Shown: in pieces, positions 1 to 5,376 of the stretch | How the letters are laid out: each line of letters begins with the position of its first letter | Numbering within the stretch: position 1 is the first letter of the stretch | Assembly (NCBI GenBank): GCA_028707015.1 | Contig: JAQTVP010000072.1 | Span: 1-7,748 of the forward strand | Direction: 5' to 3' | DNA length: 7,748 nt | DNA from: Dehalococcoidales bacterium | GTDB lineage: Bacteria; Chloroflexota; Dehalococcoidia; Dehalococcoidales; JAQTVP01 | Position numbers and translations under genes: made by a program | The notes under the pieces: generated by a model | Told to the model about the DNA's origin: nothing | The model's input: only the letters and a program-made list of their open reading frames with translations | Databases searched by the model: none

Positions 1-88
1 CTTCTATTGCCTTATCTACAATAGGATAGACATCTTCAACCAAGGGTAAAACTTGGATACCAACATTCATAGTTCTTTTTTCTTTCAT
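1..88 (-). CDS. Thiamine-binding protein, TM0486/YkoF-like (partial, N-terminus only)
   Basis: Only the first 29 residues are present; the gene continues beyond the left edge. It begins at an ATG (86-88) with a good Shine-Dalgarno, GGAGG, at 94-98. A second in-frame ATG lies at codon 7 but has no ribosome binding site. The visible segment has the pattern VGIQVLPLVED followed by an amphipathic helix ending in DKAIE. This matches the start of the small PF01910 proteins such as Thermotoga TM0486 (VSIKVVPAVED...), which have a ferredoxin-like fold and bind thiamine or its hydroxymethylpyrimidine moiety. The gene lies 20 bases downstream of thiN on the same strand, so it should be under the same TPP riboswitch. 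The family often neighbours a thiamine or HMP ABC transporter, which could lie further left. The family call is fairly secure for so short a fragment, but the exact ligand is inferred. Confidence 0.7.
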   Translation of the reverse strand, partial: MKEKRTMNVGIQVLPLVEDVYPIVDKAIE

Positions 89-108
89 AGTTTCCTCCAA
101 TAATATTC

Positions 109-753
109 TTATGCTCTACCGGGAGTATGAACGGCCAGAAGTAACCCCTTGGATAATTTAATAGTGGCGGTAGGTTTTTCTAATAGATTACTAAGACCCC
201 GTGCAAAACCAAAAGTAAGCTCTTCATCTTTAAGAATATATTTCAATCCTTCAGTAATAATACCTGAAACATCACCGTCCAATGGTATCAGTGACACCGT
301 ATCACCAGGATACCCGGAAATATCTTCACCCGGTGGCTTGATTATCCAACCTGTTTGTTCTCCATGCCACACTTCAATTCTGCTCTGATTAAAATTTGCT
401 TGAGCTATCAACATGATATTGGCAATGGTCATATCCATACGTCCGCCCATTACACCAACCATTACAATCAGATCAGCCCCCTGTTCCACAGCATAAAGAA
501 GCGCCAGTTCAAGATCGGTTTCATTTTTTTCAGCCGGATAGGAGACAAGCTTTATTTTACTACTACTTTTATATTCTAAGTCCGAAAATGAATCCATATC
601 TCCGATAATTGCATCAAGGTGGACGCTGAGTGAACAAGCATAACGTGCGCCTCCATCAGCTCCAAGTATTAAGTCAAATTCTTCAGCGCGTATTCTGCTT
701 CGCAGGATATCGGGTTTATATAATTCACCATTAACCAGTATTAAAGTTTTCAT
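109..753 (-). CDS. thiN: Thiamine pyrophosphokinase
   Basis: This 214-residue cytoplasmic enzyme transfers pyrophosphate from ATP to thiamine to make TPP, the last step of thiamine salvage. The length fits the bacterial ThiN/TPK family. Motifs visible in order are GADGGA (about 31-36), the acidic GDMDS (51-55), the K-ETDLELAL substrate and metal motif (about 76-85), GGRMD followed by AN (about 103-111), and a C-terminal GLKY...RGLSN segment of the thiamine-binding domain. One departure is GGRMDM where the family usually has GGR-DH, so the conserved His is replaced by Met. The start ATG has GGAG 8 bases upstream (762-765). The gene follows a TPP riboswitch and terminator, so expression should fall when TPP is plentiful. 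The family assignment is firm; altered activity from the His substitution is only speculation. Confidence 0.93.
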   Translation of the reverse strand: MKTLILVNGELYKPDILRSRIRAEEFDLILGADGGARYACSLSVHLDAIIGDMDSFSDLEYKSSSKIKLVSYPAEKNETDLELALLYAVEQGADLIVMVGVMGGRMDMTIANIMLIAQANFNQSRIEVWHGEQTGWIIKPPGEDISGYPGDTVSLIPLDGDVSGIITEGLKYILKDEELTFGFARGLSNLLEKPTATIKLSKGLLLAVHTPGRA

Positions 754-771
754 TAATTTGACTCCATATGC

Positions 772-800
772 AAAAAGGCTACCCTTCTGAGGGTAGCCTT
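772..800 (-). terminator. Intrinsic terminator of the TPP riboswitch
   Basis: On the minus strand AAGGCTACCC (800-791) pairs perfectly with GGGTAGCCTT (784-775) around a six-base loop and runs into a U tract (776-772). The hairpin sits about 30 bases after the aptamer and 19 bases before the thiN start codon. It is therefore the likely expression platform for transcription attenuation rather than the end of another gene. I did not work out a convincing antiterminator by eye. Confidence 0.85.
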
Positions 801-828
801 ACATTTTATATTTTATATTGCGTTTGCA

Positions 829-935
829 TTCCCTCCGCCGGCATTATCCGGATCAGGTTCTGTAGGTCGATGTTAGTTAATCACACACGGTGATTAAGCA
901 CATCCTCTCAGTCTGGTTCCCCAAACTCCCTTTCG
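829..935 (-). promoter_or_regulatory. TPP (thi-box) riboswitch aptamer
   Basis: Read on the minus strand, this stretch has both halves of the thi-box. The 5' half is GGGAG...ACTGAGAGG (about 930-903). The 3' half has CCTGATC then GGATAATGCC then GGAGGGA (about 858-830). These match the conserved HMP-binding and pyrophosphate-binding arms of TPP aptamers. Between the halves lies an extra hairpin, TTAATCAC paired with GTGATTAA around 897-877, which fits the variable P3 extension. The outer closing helix P1 looks weak by eye, so the outer boundaries are approximate. Downstream lie a terminator and thiN, which suggests transcriptional control by TPP. Confidence 0.95.
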
Positions 936-959
936 CTATTAAATTGTTAATGTAAGCTT

Positions 960-988
960 ATTATAATATTTTTTTTTACTACTGGCAA
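960..988 (-). promoter_or_regulatory. Sigma-70-type promoter of the thiN operon
   Basis: On the minus strand TTGCCA (988-983) is followed after 17 bases by TATAAT (965-960). This is five of six and six of six matches to the -35 and -10 consensus. Transcription would start near 953, about 18-20 bases before the conserved riboswitch core and 200 bases before the thiN ATG. Confidence 0.75.
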
Positions 989-997
989 GAATTATTT

Positions 998-1025
998 TTC
1001 ACAGTTATCTAATATTTATTAAATT
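998..1025 (+). promoter_or_regulatory. Possible weak promoter for the 1115 gene
   Basis: TTCACA (998-1003), five of six to the -35 consensus, is followed after 16 bases by TAAATT (1020-1025), four of six to the -10. It points away from the thiN promoter, towards the gene at 1115. The region is AT-rich, so chance matches are likely. Confidence 0.25.
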
Positions 1026-1114
1026 AGATTTGCCAACTGGTCTGGAAGTGGTAGAATGGGGAAATGGAAGGGATTTATACTACTACCGCCAAACTTATCA
1101 CAAGGGCGTTCTAT

Positions 1115-1273
1115 ATGAGTAAATTGACACGCCTTCTTGCATGCACTATTCCCATTATGCTTACAATACTCATCCTTGTTCAGGTATCTGGTGAACCAAA
1201 ATTTCTCACTGAGCATCGTTATTATCGTATCATTTTAGCCGCATGGTCAGTATCAAGGTGGAATGATTATTAG
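1115..1273 (+). CDS. Short membrane-anchor ORF, likely 5' part of a split gene
   Basis: I do not recognise this protein. The 52-residue product from ATG 1115 has a basic start (MSKLTR) and then a hydrophobic stretch (about residues 7-24), which reads as a signal anchor or signal peptide. It ends SVSRWNDY at a TAG at 1271-1273. An ATG at 1064 is also in frame. I prefer 1115 because AAGGG lies at 1102-1106, 8 bases upstream, and the hydrophobic segment then follows directly after a positively charged N-terminus. The last 11 bases overlap the next ORF (1263), which is in another frame and looks like the soluble continuation. Dropping one A at 1262-1263 would join TGG (Trp) directly to ATG of the next ORF and give one protein of about 190 residues. 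It is therefore probably not an independent gene. Confidence 0.45.
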   Translation: MSKLTRLLACTIPIMLTILILVQVSGEPKFLTEHRYYRIILAAWSVSRWNDY

Positions 1274-1688
1274 TATTTCGGCTATCGTAAGTAACAAAGG
1301 TGGCAGAAAATTAAACTTAGAAACAATGCTAATGTTAAGAGATAGAAAAACTAACAAACCTCTATACAGAGCATCTTTAATGCCTAGCCCACCGCTTGTC
1401 AGAATAAAAGCAGACCAAAAAGGTATCACCGAACCCGTTTCTTATTGTCCAGAATTATTTTCATTAGAAATAGAGGCCACACAAATATATATGTTCTATT
1501 TTTTTGTGGATAAGTTTATTGTTGATAGAATAGGTACTGAGGAAATTAGCAAAGGATTTCTAATACTAAAAGTATTAAATGCGAAAAATGATTTGGTGTT
1601 CATAGATAGGGGAGCAAATATTCAATTTTACTGTGAAGCTACTGAGAAGGGTAATGAATATATATGCAAACGGTCAAGATTGAACTAG
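1263..1688 (+). CDS. Hypothetical protein, likely 3' part of a split membrane-anchored protein
   Basis: I recognise no family. The 141-residue product is rich in alternating hydrophobic residues with NKGG and RDRKTNK turn-like segments early on, which suggests a beta-sandwich fold. It has two Cys in the C-terminal part (in FYCEA and YICKR) and one in SYCPEL. No catalytic motif is evident. The ATG at 1263 has a purine-rich AAGGTGG only one base upstream, which is too close for normal initiation. The frame is open only from 1239 on. Immediately upstream in another frame lies a short ORF encoding a signal-anchor segment. The simplest reading is that both are parts of one extracytoplasmic, membrane-tethered protein with a +1 frameshift near 1262. 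The alternative is two overlapping, translationally coupled genes. Confidence 0.5.
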   Translation: MIISISAIVSNKGGRKLNLETMLMLRDRKTNKPLYRASLMPSPPLVRIKADQKGITEPVSYCPELFSLEIEATQIYMFYFFVDKFIVDRIGTEEISKGFLILKVLNAKNDLVFIDRGANIQFYCEATEKGNEYICKRSRLN

Positions 1689-1798
1689 GGTTTTGTACTC
1701 TAAATTATCAGACTGAATAAGTTTAAGGAGTGTATCCCTGAACAAATGCGGATTATCACTATTAATAAACCACCACTCTAATTAATTAAGGAAAGCAT

Positions 1799-2608
1799 TT
1801 GAATGATACAGATATATATATAGTAGATACACATGCTCATCTGGATATGAGCGCCTTTAATAAAGACCGCATTGATGTACTAAATAGAGCCAGAGATGCC
1901 TGCGTGAAGAAGATTATCACTATAGGTATAAATATGGAATCCAGCTTAAAGGCAATAGAGCTGGCCAAAAAGCATCCAGAGATTTTGGCTACTATCGGCA
2001 TTCATCCTCATGATGCCACCGAAGCAGAAAAGATAGACACCGCTAAATTTACAGAAATTGCTAACCACCCTAGAGTAGTCGCCATAGGCGAGATAGGTTT
2101 AGATTTTTACAGAGACTATTCTCCAAGAGAGCTGCAGTTACAAACATTAAAATTACAGCTTGAGTTGTCTGTTAAGCTGGAACTACCTGTCATAATACAC
2201 TGCCGTCAGGCAGAGAGCGAAATGCTGAAACTACTCCATGACTGGATATCATTAAATCCTAAGACTCAAAAACAATCTCCTGGCGTTATTCACTGTTTCA
2301 ATGGTGGGAAAGATGCTTTAAAGCAATATCTGAACATGGGTTTCTATATATCTCTTGGAGCTTATATTGGTTATCCTAAATCAAAAATGCAGGAAATTAT
2401 TCAAGATATTCCAGATGACAGACTAGTAGTTGAAACAGACTGCCCTTTCCTGCCACCGCAAAGTCATCGCGGCAAACGCAATGAGCCAGCATATATACCA
2501 TTCACTATAGAGCTACTTTCTAAAATCAGGAATGAATCATACGAACAGATTGCAAAAATTACCACAGAAAATGCTTATCGCCTGTTTCGTATCAAAGATG
2601 AAATGTAA
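1799..2608 (+). CDS. tatD: TatD-family metal-dependent hydrolase (DNase)
   Basis: This 269-residue cytoplasmic protein has the normal length of the TatD/YcfH/YabD family, TIM-barrel amidohydrolase-like enzymes that cleave DNA in a metal-dependent way. All expected metal ligands are visible: H12 and H14 in DTHAHLD, E98 in GEIGLDFY, H134 in IIHCR, H165 in VIHCFNGG and D214 in ETDCPFLPP. The start is TTG at 1799. AAGGAAAG at 1788-1795 is correctly spaced, and no ATG in frame lies nearby before the first catalytic motif. The gene sits alone between an unrecognised split gene and an AhpD-like gene, not beside metG as in many bacteria. The family is certain; the physiological substrate is not determined by sequence, since family members are annotated as DNases with varied roles. 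Confidence 0.93.
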   Translation: MNDTDIYIVDTHAHLDMSAFNKDRIDVLNRARDACVKKIITIGINMESSLKAIELAKKHPEILATIGIHPHDATEAEKIDTAKFTEIANHPRVVAIGEIGLDFYRDYSPRELQLQTLKLQLELSVKLELPVIIHCRQAESEMLKLLHDWISLNPKTQKQSPGVIHCFNGGKDALKQYLNMGFYISLGAYIGYPKSKMQEIIQDIPDDRLVVETDCPFLPPQSHRGKRNEPAYIPFTIELLSKIRNESYEQIAKITTENAYRLFRIKDEM

Positions 2609-2813
2609 TTTTAGTTATATTGATACTTATACTCTTACTATTATTAAATAAGTTCTACCGTAAGCTATTACTAATAATTACTTAACAAAAAATAACTGGA
2701 CAAAATAAAAGGTAAAGTTTAAAGTCCTATCGATTACTGAACAGGAATTATAGCATATATTCAATACCATAGAAATTAACTTAAATCATCAAAAATATGG
2801 GAGGAACTTAGTC

Positions 2814-3137
2814 ATGCAAGAATACCACTATGATAAAGAGGGATTAAAATACCTGAAAACTCTGGGTAATTTAAAAAAAGAACAATTAGAAAGTTTCAGT
2901 GATTTTAATAATAAGGCCTTCGCAGAAGGAGCAATACCTCCAAAATATAAGGAACTAATTGCCATTGCCGCCGCACATATTACCAGGTGTCCCTATTGTA
3001 TTGAAGGACATACGCGTCGGGCTAAAGAAAATGGTGCCACTGATGAGGAAATTGCCGAAGCTATTTTTGTTGCAGTAGCAATGAATGCCGGTGCTTCCAT
3101 AGCTCACGCATCAATAGCAATGAAAGTACTGGCATAA
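2814..3137 (+). CDS. AhpD-like / carboxymuconolactone decarboxylase-family protein
   Basis: This 107-residue all-helical protein belongs to the CMD/AhpD superfamily. The core motif is CPYCIEGH: Cys59, Cys62 and His66, with Glu47 twelve residues before Cys59. The spacings match Glu118, Cys130, Cys133 and His137 of Mycobacterium tuberculosis AhpD, the peroxidase-associated disulfide reductase. The equivalent of AhpD His132 is Tyr61 here. A thiol-disulfide or peroxide-defence role is therefore plausible, while decarboxylase activity is unlikely given the CxxC. No ahpC or peroxiredoxin is nearby. The Shine-Dalgarno GGGAGG is 9 bases before the ATG. The 205-base gap before it suggests its own transcription unit, though I found no convincing promoter. 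The true partner is unknown. Confidence 0.85.
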   Translation: MQEYHYDKEGLKYLKTLGNLKKEQLESFSDFNNKAFAEGAIPPKYKELIAIAAAHITRCPYCIEGHTRRAKENGATDEEIAEAIFVAVAMNAGASIAHASIAMKVLA

Positions 3138-3248
3138 GCCGCCACAATTGAATAAATACCAGTTTTCACCGCTAACACACTTATTTGCACCTATAAATTC
3201 CTTGCTTCAAAAGCAAAAAATAGTATATACTATAATATTCCTCTAAGC

Positions 3249-3278
3249 TTGACTTTTTATATCGTTTATTTTTATAAT
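3249..3278 (+). promoter_or_regulatory. Strong sigma-70-type promoter of the tRNA-tuf operon
   Basis: TTGACT (3249-3254) is followed after 18 bases by a perfect TATAAT (3273-3278). Transcription would start near 3285, about 47 bases before the first tRNA. The strength of the match and the AT-rich upstream flank (possible UP element, 3217-3248) fit a promoter for stable RNA and EF-Tu. Confidence 0.75.
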
Positions 3279-3331
3279 GTTCTATCTAGCTAATATCTAT
3301 TGCAAAATCCACCTATATGTAATAAACTAGT

Positions 3332-3404
3332 GCCCGAGTGGCGCAATGGAAGCGCAACCGACTTGTAATCGGTAGGTTAGTGGGTTCGAATCCCCTCTCG
3401 GGCT
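3332..3404 (+). tRNA. tRNA-Thr, anticodon UGU
   Basis: The cloverleaf is complete. The acceptor GCCCGAG (3332-3338) pairs with CTCGGGC (3397-3403), the D stem is GCGC/GCGC, and the anticodon stem ACCGA/TCGGT encloses loop CTTGTAA (anticodon TGT). The T arm has TTCGAAT between GTGGG and CCCCT. The discriminator is T3404 and CCA is not encoded. It reads ACA and, by wobble, probably other ACN codons. It is the first gene after the 3249 promoter. Confidence 0.95.
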
Positions 3405-3426
3405 GAGATTATTGGGGAGAAGGCTG

Positions 3427-3514
3427 GGAGGGGTGCCGGAGTGGTTAATCGGAGCAGTCTGTAAAATTGCCGCCCGGAAGGGCTACGCAGGTTCGAATCC
3501 TGCCCCCTCCACCA
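3427..3514 (+). tRNA. tRNA-Tyr, anticodon GUA
   Basis: This is a class II tRNA. The acceptor GGAGGGG (3427-3433) pairs with CCCCTCC (3504-3510), and the anticodon stem GCAGT/ATTGC (one G-U pair) holds loop CTGTAAA (anticodon GTA). The long variable arm forms GCCC-GGAA-GGGC, and the T arm has TTCGAAT. CCA is encoded at 3512-3514, unlike the two neighbouring Thr tRNAs. It lies 22 bases after tRNA-Thr(UGU). Confidence 0.95.
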
Positions 3515-3528
3515 TATCTCAGGCATAG

Positions 3529-3557
3529 TAGAAAATTAACAGTAGATTTTATATAAT
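3529..3557 (+). promoter_or_regulatory. Possible internal promoter before tRNA-Thr(GGU)-tuf
   Basis: In the 61-base spacer between tRNA-Tyr and the next tRNA, TAGAAA (3529-3534), four of six to the -35 consensus, precedes a perfect TATAAT (3552-3557) at 17 bases. It could supply extra transcription of tRNA-Thr and tuf. The -35 is weak and the spacer AT-rich. Confidence 0.4.
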
Positions 3558-3575
3558 AGATAAATTGGTACAAGT

Positions 3576-3648
3576 GCCCACATAGCTCAGTCGGTAGAGC
3601 ACGTTCTTGGTAAGAACGGGGTCACCAGTTCGAATCTGGTTGTGGGCT
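3576..3648 (+). tRNA. tRNA-Thr, anticodon GGU
   Basis: The acceptor GCCCACA (3576-3582) pairs with TGTGGGC (3641-3647). The D stem is GCTC/GAGC, the anticodon stem CGTTC/GAACG encloses loop TTGGTAA (anticodon GGT), and the T stem ACCAG/CTGGT flanks TTCGAAT. The discriminator is T3648 and CCA is not encoded. It reads ACC and ACU. It ends 21 bases before the tuf ATG, so the tuf mRNA must be released by 3' processing of this tRNA. Confidence 0.95.
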
Positions 3649-3669
3649 TATAATAAAGGGAGGAATGAA

Positions 3670-4875
3670 ATGGCAAAACAGAAATATGAAAGAACTAAAC
3701 CACATGTAAATGTGGGAACTATTGGGCAGGTAGACCATGGTAAAACTACTTTAACCGCCGCTATAACCAAGGTATTATCAGCGGCTGGCGGAGCAACCGG
3801 ATTTCGTTCGTTTGAAAGTATTGATAACGCCCCTGAGGAAAGAGAAAGAGGGCTAACAATTGCTATTGCTCATATTGAATACGAAACAGAAAGCCGTCAT
3901 TATGCTCACATAGACTGCCCAGGGCATGCTGACTTTATCAAAAACATGATTACTGGTGCGGCACAAATGGATGGCGCAATACTAGTGGTAGCCGCTCCTG
4001 ATGGGCCAATGCCTCAGACTCGAGAACATATTTTATTAGCCCGGCAGGTAGAAGTTCCCTCCATGGTAGTCGCACTTAATAAGGTAGATATGATGGAAGA
4101 TGAAGAGCTTTTAGAGCTGGTAGAAATGGAAATGAGAGAGCTCCTCACCAACAATGAATTCCCCGGTGATGAGATACCTATAATCAGGGTAAGTGCGCTG
4201 AAAGCTTTAGAGTGCGGTTGTGGTAAGCGGGACTGTAAGTGGTGTGGTTCCATCTGGCAATTAATGGATGCCGTAGATAGCTATATTCCTCTTCCGGTAC
4301 GTGCCACAGATCAACCTTTCCTAATGCCTGTAGAAGACGTTTTTAGTATCAAGGGACGCGGTACCGTGCCGACTGGCAGAGTCGAAAGGGGTGTAATTAA
4401 AGTTGGAGAAGACGTAGAAATCGTAGGATTACACCATGAACCAAAACGGACAATAGCTACTGGCTTGGAAATGTTCCACAAAACTCTGGATACTGCTGAA
4501 CCGGGAGATGCAGTAGGTATTTTACTCAGAGGTGTAGACCGAGAGGATATTGAACGTGGCCAGGTAATAGCCGCTCCAGGTTCCATCAAACCGCATACTT
4601 ATGCCGAAGGTGAGGTCTATGTCTTAAATAAAGAAGAAGGTGGCAGGCATACTCCTTTCTTCAACGGATACAAGCCACAATTCTTTATCAGAACTACCGA
4701 TGTCACCGGAAGTATTGAACTACCAGAAGGAGTAGAGATGGTTATGCCCGGTGACCACATAACAATGAAAATAAAACTAATTTACCCGGTAGCATTAGAG
4801 GTAGGATTACGGTTTGCAATTCGTGAAGGAGGAAGAACAGTAGGTGCTGGAACCTTCACCAACATTATTGAGTAG
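3670..4875 (+). CDS. tuf: Elongation factor Tu
   Basis: EF-Tu is a GTPase that delivers aminoacyl-tRNA to the ribosomal A site. The product is 401 residues, usual for the family. I start it at ATG 3670, with Shine-Dalgarno GGGAGGA at 3658-3664. A longer reading from 3607 would begin inside tRNA-Thr and is wrong. The G domain shows the P-loop (GQVDHGKTT, 19-27), switch I Thr63, DCPGH with catalytic His86, NKVD (137-140) and SALKALE. Domains 2 and 3 follow, with GRGTVPTGRVERG, GGRHTPFF and REGGRTVGAG. Three features are odd. Gln20 replaces the near-invariant His of GHVDHGK. Four cysteines (182, 184, 189, 192; CxCx4CxxC) sit in a G-domain loop and could bind zinc. Pro234 stands where E. coli has Val227. 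It is preceded by tRNAs and followed by rpmG after 2 bases. Confidence 0.98.
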   Translation: MAKQKYERTKPHVNVGTIGQVDHGKTTLTAAITKVLSAAGGATGFRSFESIDNAPEERERGLTIAIAHIEYETESRHYAHIDCPGHADFIKNMITGAAQMDGAILVVAAPDGPMPQTREHILLARQVEVPSMVVALNKVDMMEDEELLELVEMEMRELLTNNEFPGDEIPIIRVSALKALECGCGKRDCKWCGSIWQLMDAVDSYIPLPVRATDQPFLMPVEDVFSIKGRGTVPTGRVERGVIKVGEDVEIVGLHHEPKRTIATGLEMFHKTLDTAEPGDAVGILLRGVDREDIERGQVIAAPGSIKPHTYAEGEVYVLNKEEGGRHTPFFNGYKPQFFIRTTDVTGSIELPEGVEMVMPGDHITMKIKLIYPVALEVGLRFAIREGGRTVGAGTFTNIIE

Positions 4876-4877
4876 AT

Positions 4878-5045
4878 ATGGCTAGAAAAACTGAAAGTAG
4901 AATAATCATTCATCTTGCCTGTAATGAGTGCAAGGAAAGAACATATACTACTACTAAAAACAAAAGGAATGATTCTCAACGATTGGAGCTTAATAAATAT
5001 TGCCCGCGGTGTCATACTCATAGGTTTCATCGAGAAGTAAGGTAG
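4878..5045 (+). CDS. rpmG: 50S ribosomal protein L33
   Basis: This small 55-residue basic protein starts MARKTESRI and has two CxxC pairs: Cys15-Cys18 and Cys42-Cys45. This is the zinc-ribbon (C+) form of L33, a component of the large ribosomal subunit near the E site. The segment YTTTKNKRN is the typical L33 core. The ATG lies 2 bases after the tuf stop codon, and the only Shine-Dalgarno-like bases (GAG at 4870-4872) are inside the end of tuf, so translation is probably coupled. The order tuf-rpmG-secE-nusG is common in bacteria. Length and motif leave little doubt. Confidence 0.95.
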   Translation: MARKTESRIIIHLACNECKERTYTTTKNKRNDSQRLELNKYCPRCHTHRFHREVR

Positions 5046-5075
5046 TATTATAACTGAAAGGTAGATAGATTATTT

Positions 5076-5288
5076 ATGGCACGCACTACTGCTAAAAGGC
5101 GCAGTTCAAGATTTAATTTCGTAAGTAATACTATATCTGAACTTAAAAAAGTAGTCTGGCTAAGTAAACGAGAGGTTGCTTATTTGACAGGATTAGTATT
5201 GGTTGTTACCATTATTTTAGGTGTGTTTTTAGGAGCCATTGATTATGGTTTTACCAATCTTGTTGATAAGCTATTTATAGGTAACTAG
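5076..5288 (+). CDS. secE: Preprotein translocase subunit SecE
   Basis: SecE is the small stabilising subunit of the SecYEG channel in the cytoplasmic membrane. The 70-residue product is the short, one-helix form: a basic N-terminus, the amphipathic conserved segment SELKKVVW (about 21-28), and one transmembrane helix (about 35-57). The consensus W-P after KKV is W-L here (Leu29), so a normally very conserved proline is missing. The ATG has only a distant AAAGG (about 14 bases), so the initiation signal is weak. It lies between rpmG and nusG, the classic position. The position and the KKV-W motif make the call firm despite the short length. Confidence 0.93.
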   Translation: MARTTAKRRSSRFNFVSNTISELKKVVWLSKREVAYLTGLVLVVTIILGVFLGAIDYGFTNLVDKLFIGN

Positions 5289-5376
5289 AAACTCGTTTAA
5301 TTTATATATATTATTTTTAAAATTTAACAACTGATGAATACTCTATCTTTTAACATTTATATAAGTGAGGCCGTTC

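Noticed and set aside
149..579. Plus-strand ORFs opposite thiN
   Set aside because: thiN is clearly the coding strand; these have no recognisable motifs and no good start signals.
1250..1273. Programmed +1 frameshift joining the two ORFs
   Set aside because: No slippery run, no rare-codon or stop-codon shift site at the junction, and no obvious stimulatory structure; an indel is simpler.
1746..1781. Eleven-codon ORF upstream of tatD as a leader peptide
   Set aside because: Its AAGGAG is about 15 bases away, there is no runs-of-one-amino-acid pattern and no attenuator hairpin.
2609..2813. AT-rich inverted repeats between tatD and the AhpD-like gene
   Set aside because: The stems are short, all A-T and widely spaced, as expected by chance in such composition.
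3202..3225. Terminator after the AhpD-like gene
   Set aside because: The short hairpin is followed by A residues, not U, in the plus direction.
3607..3669. Longer tuf reading frame starting at 3607
   Set aside because: It begins within tRNA-Thr(GGU); ATG 3670 has a strong Shine-Dalgarno and gives the standard EF-Tu N-terminus.
4014..5030. Minus-strand ORFs opposite tuf and rpmG
   Set aside because: Serine- and proline-rich shadows of conserved genes, with no family motifs.
5365..5376. Earlier GTG start for nusG
   Set aside because: No ribosome binding site upstream, and the bases themselves form the Shine-Dalgarno for GTG 5377.
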